A stretch of DNA of 25,040 bases from an uncultured Prevotella sp. Lineage in GTDB: Bacteria > Bacteroidota > Bacteroidia > Bacteroidales > Bacteroidaceae. The notes under the pieces were generated by a model. That model saw only the letters and a program-made list of their open reading frames with translations. It searched no databases and was not told where the DNA came from. The position numbers and the translations under genes were made by a program. Position 1 is the stretch's first letter; the number at the start of each line of letters is the position of its first letter. Location of the stretch: positions 1-25,040 of the forward strand of contig CAKQEI010000036.1 in NCBI GenBank assembly GCA_934230115.1, read 5' to 3'. Below, in pieces: positions 21,673 to 25,040 of the stretch.

Positions 21673-22650
21673 TCAATATGGATTATTGTTCACATTAACG
21701 TCGCGTATAGTTATCTCGCCTCGTGTGGGCAACAAACCTGCCTTGAAGACGATAAGTTGTCCCTTTGGTTGCTCAATGAAATGGGCAAATCCCCATGGCA
21801 GACCACGATGTGGGTCGTTCAAAAGAGCATAAATAGTGCGCACAAATGGATAACGACCATTAAGTAGCCAAGCTTGATATGGTTTCCATGAGTTCATTGG
21901 AGTGGCCTTGTCAAGCTTCGACACCGACATGACAGTTATAGCCTTGTTCCATGTAGTGTTAGTAGAGTCACGCTTGTCGTTGAGCCAGTTGCTACCAATA
22001 ACACCTATGGCATTTGGAGTCTTAGCCACATAGTCGATAACATCCTTACTGTTCTGCGCTGCAAACACGTTTGGACTATCAATAGGCTTACCACCGAGGA
22101 TAGAATCGCAGCAATAGTTTACAGCACTCGACTTGCGATTGTCGAAACAAACCCAAATTTCACCGAGTTTTGAACCTGGATTCACCTCACTCCACTTTGT
22201 TTTCTTACCTAAGAGAATTTGCTTGATGTCATTCACTGTGATGCATGAATCAAGATTCTGGTTGTTGCAGATGAGAGCCATACCATCGTAAGCAAGACGA
22301 ACAGCCTCTGGCAACATGTTCAAGCCATCCTTGATGTATGTATACTCCTTAGGAGTGAAGTTGCGGGCGGTGATAGTGAGCCATGTCTTCTGCTTAAGAA
22401 GCATATTAATACCGTCGATCTCATTGGTGTAAATAGGTTTGAGCTTTGTATCAGGACACTGCATCTGATACACCTGAATGAGTTCGTCGATTATCGGACT
22501 GAAACTCTCATCACAAGCAAAGCTTATCTCGCCTTTGGTCGTGGTGTCGGTTCTGCCGTCCTTAGGTTTCTTCTCTCCGCCACATGACATCATGACAAGA
22601 ATCATAGCAAGCAGAGCGAGAATTGATATTTTTTTAGAATTTATCTTCAT
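21673..22650 (-). CDS. PstS-like substrate-binding lipoprotein
   Basis: The start at 22650 (MKINSKKISILALLAMILVMMSCG) yields a lipoprotein signal with lipobox MMSC; a longer frame to 22674 only adds eight residues before it. The mature part looks like a periplasmic phosphate-binding-type fold: GEISFACDESFSPIIDELIQVYQ, LAYDGMALICN, NDIKQILLGKKTKWSEVNPGS and VRTIYALLND. No pst transporter genes are next to it; instead it lies behind tonB, an arrangement known from Bacteroidota genomes. Phosphate is therefore a guess; it could be a sensor or scaffold in the TonB operon. Confidence 0.85.
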   Translation of the reverse strand: MKINSKKISILALLAMILVMMSCGGEKKPKDGRTDTTTKGEISFACDESFSPIIDELIQVYQMQCPDTKLKPIYTNEIDGINMLLKQKTWLTITARNFTPKEYTYIKDGLNMLPEAVRLAYDGMALICNNQNLDSCITVNDIKQILLGKKTKWSEVNPGSKLGEIWVCFDNRKSSAVNYCCDSILGGKPIDSPNVFAAQNSKDVIDYVAKTPNAIGVIGSNWLNDKRDSTNTTWNKAITVMSVSKLDKATPMNSWKPYQAWLLNGRYPFVRTIYALLNDPHRGLPWGFAHFIEQPKGQLIVFKAGLLPTRGEITIRDVNVNNNPY

Positions 22651-22749
22651 TGCTGCACCTAAATTATTAGACAATCTAAAATGTTAATATATATGTATAA
22701 AGTATTTTCAAAACAAGTAGACCAACTGAATGGTCATTGGGGGCGTATC

Positions 22750-22839
22750 CAGCGTTTTGCGCTGACGAAGGTGTTTGTATTTAAACTACAACCATCCATG
22801 AGCTCCAGCTTGAAAAACCGGAGCCACGTGGATGGTTGT
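22750..22839 (-). other. Structured intergenic RNA between tonB and the PstS-like gene
   Basis: The 215-base gap holds two hairpins. ACAACCATCCA (22788-22798) pairs with TGGATGGTTGT (22829-22839), with an inner GCTCC/GGAGC helix; CAGCG (22750-22754) pairs with CGCTG (22760-22764). No T run follows on the minus strand. It may be an attenuator, an mRNA processing site or a 5' leader of a second transcript. Confidence 0.6.
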
Positions 22840-22889
22840 TATCGTTAATCTTACATATTAGTCATGCAAGATTCAATCATGCGTCAATA

Positions 22890-23723
22890 TTACTGTAAGC
22901 GGAATGTTACAGGAACCTGATACTTCACGCGAACAGCAGAGCCATTCTGCTTACCAGGAGTCCACTTAGGCATAGCCTTAACCACACGCATAGCCTCACG
23001 GTCGAGTGACGGGTCAACCGAGCGAAGAACATTCACATCGGTAATAGAGCCATCACGCTCCACAACGAAGCCTACAACAACACGACCCTGCACGCCGTTC
23101 TCGGCAGCTACAGTAGGATAGTGCATATTGTCGCGGAGATAACCCATAAGAGCTGCATCGCCACCAGGGAACATAGGCATCTGCTCTACAACGGTGAAGA
23201 TCTTAGTCTCCTCAACCACATGCTTAGGAGGTTCTGGAGCTGCGATATCTTCCTTAGCCTTGAGCACAGCGCCACCTACCTCGTCGTTACCCTCAACAGT
23301 GAAGGCGCCGACAGCCTTGTCGCTCTTCTGTACCTCATCGAGCTTAATCTCGTCCTCTTCCTTCACCTCTTCGTCCTTCTTGATGACAGGAGCGGTGAAC
23401 TTAACTGAAGACTTAACCTGCTCAACAACCTTTTCGGGCTCTTGTCTGATGACCTCCTTCTTCTCAACCTTAGCCTCTTTCTTCTCAGTATTGAGTTTAG
23501 CGAGCTCTACAGCTTGAGTGTTCTCAACCTTCTTGTTAGCCTCAGCCATACGCTGAAGCTGAAGTCCGAGATAAAGGAGTACTGCAGCAAGGGCTACGAT
23601 GATAAGAGCCCAAAGGTTGCGCTTGCCTGTGGTTTTGCGCAGCTTATAGGCTCCGTATGACTGGTTTCTGCCCTCGAATACAAGGTCAGTCCACTCATTG
23701 GATATCAAATCTATTTTTGACAT
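22890..23723 (-). CDS. tonB: Energy transducer TonB
   Basis: A 277-residue protein: cytoplasmic N-terminus (NQSYGAYKLRK, typical of Bacteroidota TonB), one membrane helix at about 37-55, a long charged linker rich in K, E, V and P (about 65-185), and a C-terminal TonB domain (PGGDAALMGYLRDNMHYP, GRVVVGFVVERDGSI, VKAMPKWTPGKQNG, YQVPVTFRL). It passes proton-motive energy from ExbB/ExbD to outer-membrane SusC-type receptors. It follows exbD by about 30 bases. Confidence 0.93.
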   Translation of the reverse strand: MSKIDLISNEWTDLVFEGRNQSYGAYKLRKTTGKRNLWALIIVALAAVLLYLGLQLQRMAEANKKVENTQAVELAKLNTEKKEAKVEKKEVIRQEPEKVVEQVKSSVKFTAPVIKKDEEVKEEDEIKLDEVQKSDKAVGAFTVEGNDEVGGAVLKAKEDIAAPEPPKHVVEETKIFTVVEQMPMFPGGDAALMGYLRDNMHYPTVAAENGVQGRVVVGFVVERDGSITDVNVLRSVDPSLDREAMRVVKAMPKWTPGKQNGSAVRVKYQVPVTFRLQ

Positions 23724-23753
23724 TTCTTCGTCCTTTCTTTAATTATTAGTCAT

Positions 23754-24401
23754 TTACTTGATACCTTTCGAAGCAAGAAGCTTAGCATCCTGCTCGTTGA
23801 TCTTGTCAATGACGTAAGTACCAATACTGCAGATTGTCATCTCGTCCAAAGCATCAACCATGTTCTTGTATGACGCCTCGTCAGTACACTTGATAATAAT
23901 GGTCATGGTAGGCACCTTGCCTGTTTCGAGCTCACCCTTCTTAATCTTGGTCAGAGCAGCATCATACACGTCCTCTGGATAAGCAGCTGGGTTAGCGAGC
24001 TTCTTCTTGTCAAGAGCGTCCTTAGCCATCATAATGTCCTTAACAGGCTGTGAACCGTCCTCGGTAATGTGGTTGAAGAGCACCGAGCGGATACCCTTCT
24101 GACCCCATGTTGTTTCCTTCAGACAGGTCGGGTCATCATACTTAGGCAAGCCATCAACGTGATAAATCTTGTCGTTACCACACACATAAATAGTGACGGT
24201 CTGTGATGCCTTAGCAGCGTTACGATCCTTATCAGAGATATTCTCGTCGTTCGAAGGCATGGTCAAGTTCATAGTCTGAGGCTTAGCCAAAGATGTACAG
24301 AGCATGAAGAACGTGATAAGAAGCATCATCATGTCCACCATAGGCGTGAAGTCCACGCGGGTCTGCATCTTTTTCTGTCTGCTTGCTTTTTTCTTTGCCA
24401 T
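23754..24401 (-). CDS. exbD: ExbD-type biopolymer transport protein (second copy)
   Basis: A 215-residue protein with a basic cytoplasmic tip (MAKKKASRQKKMQTRVDFTP), then one membrane helix MVDMMMLLITFFMLCTS that includes the conserved membrane Asp needed for proton transfer. A long periplasmic domain follows. It is larger than E. coli ExbD (141 aa), as usual in Bacteroidota. Only three bases separate it from the first exbD, so the pair is co-translated. Two different ExbDs before tonB is a known Bacteroidota layout. Confidence 0.92.
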   Translation of the reverse strand: MAKKKASRQKKMQTRVDFTPMVDMMMLLITFFMLCTSLAKPQTMNLTMPSNDENISDKDRNAAKASQTVTIYVCGNDKIYHVDGLPKYDDPTCLKETTWGQKGIRSVLFNHITEDGSQPVKDIMMAKDALDKKKLANPAAYPEDVYDAALTKIKKGELETGKVPTMTIIIKCTDEASYKNMVDALDEMTICSIGTYVIDKINEQDAKLLASKGIK

Positions 24402-24404
24402 GTC

Positions 24405-25019
24405 TTAGTCCTCCGAATTAGATTTAAGCGCGGTAATGAGATAGTAGCGGTTCTCGCTCATGTCCTGGAGCTCCGACATCATCTTCTTGATGGTCTTGTA
24501 CGGAGTGCCTGCGTCCGCCTTGATAGCGAGCTTCATATCCGAGCCGTTGTTATCGCGAGCCATCTTAACCCAATCCTGGAACTGGCTCATCTTACCGTCC
24601 ACGCTATCAGTAGGGATACCCTTTGATGCCTGGTATTCATTCAATCTATCTTCCTGGTTCAGAGCGGATGCAAGATCCTGCATATTGACACCGATAGTAG
24701 CAGCGCCACGGGCAGTTTCAACCTGTCCCTTAGTGAGCTGCACACCATACTGGTCGGCCATGCCCTGAACGAGTTCGCCCATTCTTTTTGGATTATCCAT
24801 TCCAACAAAGATTCGGCCATCCTTATCGCAGAGGATTGTCAAGACATTAGTCTCCGGCACCTTAATTTCAGATACCGAACCCGGAGTAACGACCTTCACT
24901 GCCTCGTTCTTTACGAATGTTGATGTCAACATGAAGAACGTAAGCAAGAGGACCATCACGTCCGACATAGGAGTCATGTCTATCCAAACGTCCGCTTTCT
25001 TAACTTTTACTTTACCCAT
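24405..25019 (-). CDS. exbD: ExbD-type biopolymer transport protein (first copy)
   Basis: A 204-residue ExbD: MGKVKVKKADVWIDMTPMSD, membrane helix with the conserved Asp in TPMSDVMVLLLTFFML, then a periplasmic domain (TNVLTILCDKDGRIFVG, MKLAIKADAGTPYKTIK). It differs clearly from the second copy, so the two may form a heteromeric complex. The ATG is 21 bases from the window edge, and exbB is expected just beyond it. Confidence 0.92.
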   Translation of the reverse strand: MGKVKVKKADVWIDMTPMSDVMVLLLTFFMLTSTFVKNEAVKVVTPGSVSEIKVPETNVLTILCDKDGRIFVGMDNPKRMGELVQGMADQYGVQLTKGQVETARGAATIGVNMQDLASALNQEDRLNEYQASKGIPTDSVDGKMSQFQDWVKMARDNNGSDMKLAIKADAGTPYKTIKKMMSELQDMSENRYYLITALKSNSED

Positions 25020-25040
25020 AATGATAAATGTTTTAAAGGG

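Overview
The window looks like a chromosomal segment of a Bacteroidota bacterium, most likely Prevotella or a close relative. Signs seen in the sequence: repeated promoters of the Bacteroidota type (TTTG about 19-20 bases before TAnnTTTG), A-rich leaders without strong Shine-Dalgarno sites, a PorZ-like type IX secretion protein, and a TonB/ExbD-ExbD/PstS-like/TPR operon in the order commonly met in this phylum. Genus is inference from sequence style; no database search was possible.

Region 1 (1-5450) is an accessory stretch directly downstream of a tRNA-Gln(CTG) gene. It holds two tandem-repeat arrays (33-base and 21-base units), a small ORF coupled to a lipoprotein gene, a two-gene ATPase + TOPRIM-like module resembling AbiL/RloAB/PARIS-type phage defence, the 3' remnant of a group II intron with a CGC-type domain V, and an IS1380-family insertion sequence that cuts off the intron reverse transcriptase.

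Region 2 (5450-12600) is mostly housekeeping and envelope genes: a secreted CotH-kinase-like protein, a small membrane-anchored protein whose promoter and start codon sit in a perfect 17-bp inverted repeat, a hairpin repeat array, tadA, yraN, a biotin-protein ligase, pyrH and porZ.

Region 3 (12590-18780) is a glycan-assembly cluster: an acyltransferase-3 membrane protein, two GT2-type, one GT32-type, one GT4-like and one GT8-type glycosyltransferases. Three of them (GT8, GT2, GT4-like) form one minus-strand operon with a clear promoter.

Region 4 (18900-25040) holds class II fructose-bisphosphate aldolase with a strong promoter and terminator, converging on a minus-strand operon exbD-exbD-tonB-(PstS-like lipoprotein)-(TPR protein). 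The start of that operon, expected to be exbB, lies outside the window. The operon ends in an intrinsic terminator hairpin whose sequence family also appears, as a half-copy, at the 3' boundary of the group II intron.

The best candidates for undescribed biology are the ATPase/TOPRIM pair, the tRNA-proximal repeat arrays, and the promoter/start-codon palindrome at 7628-7679.
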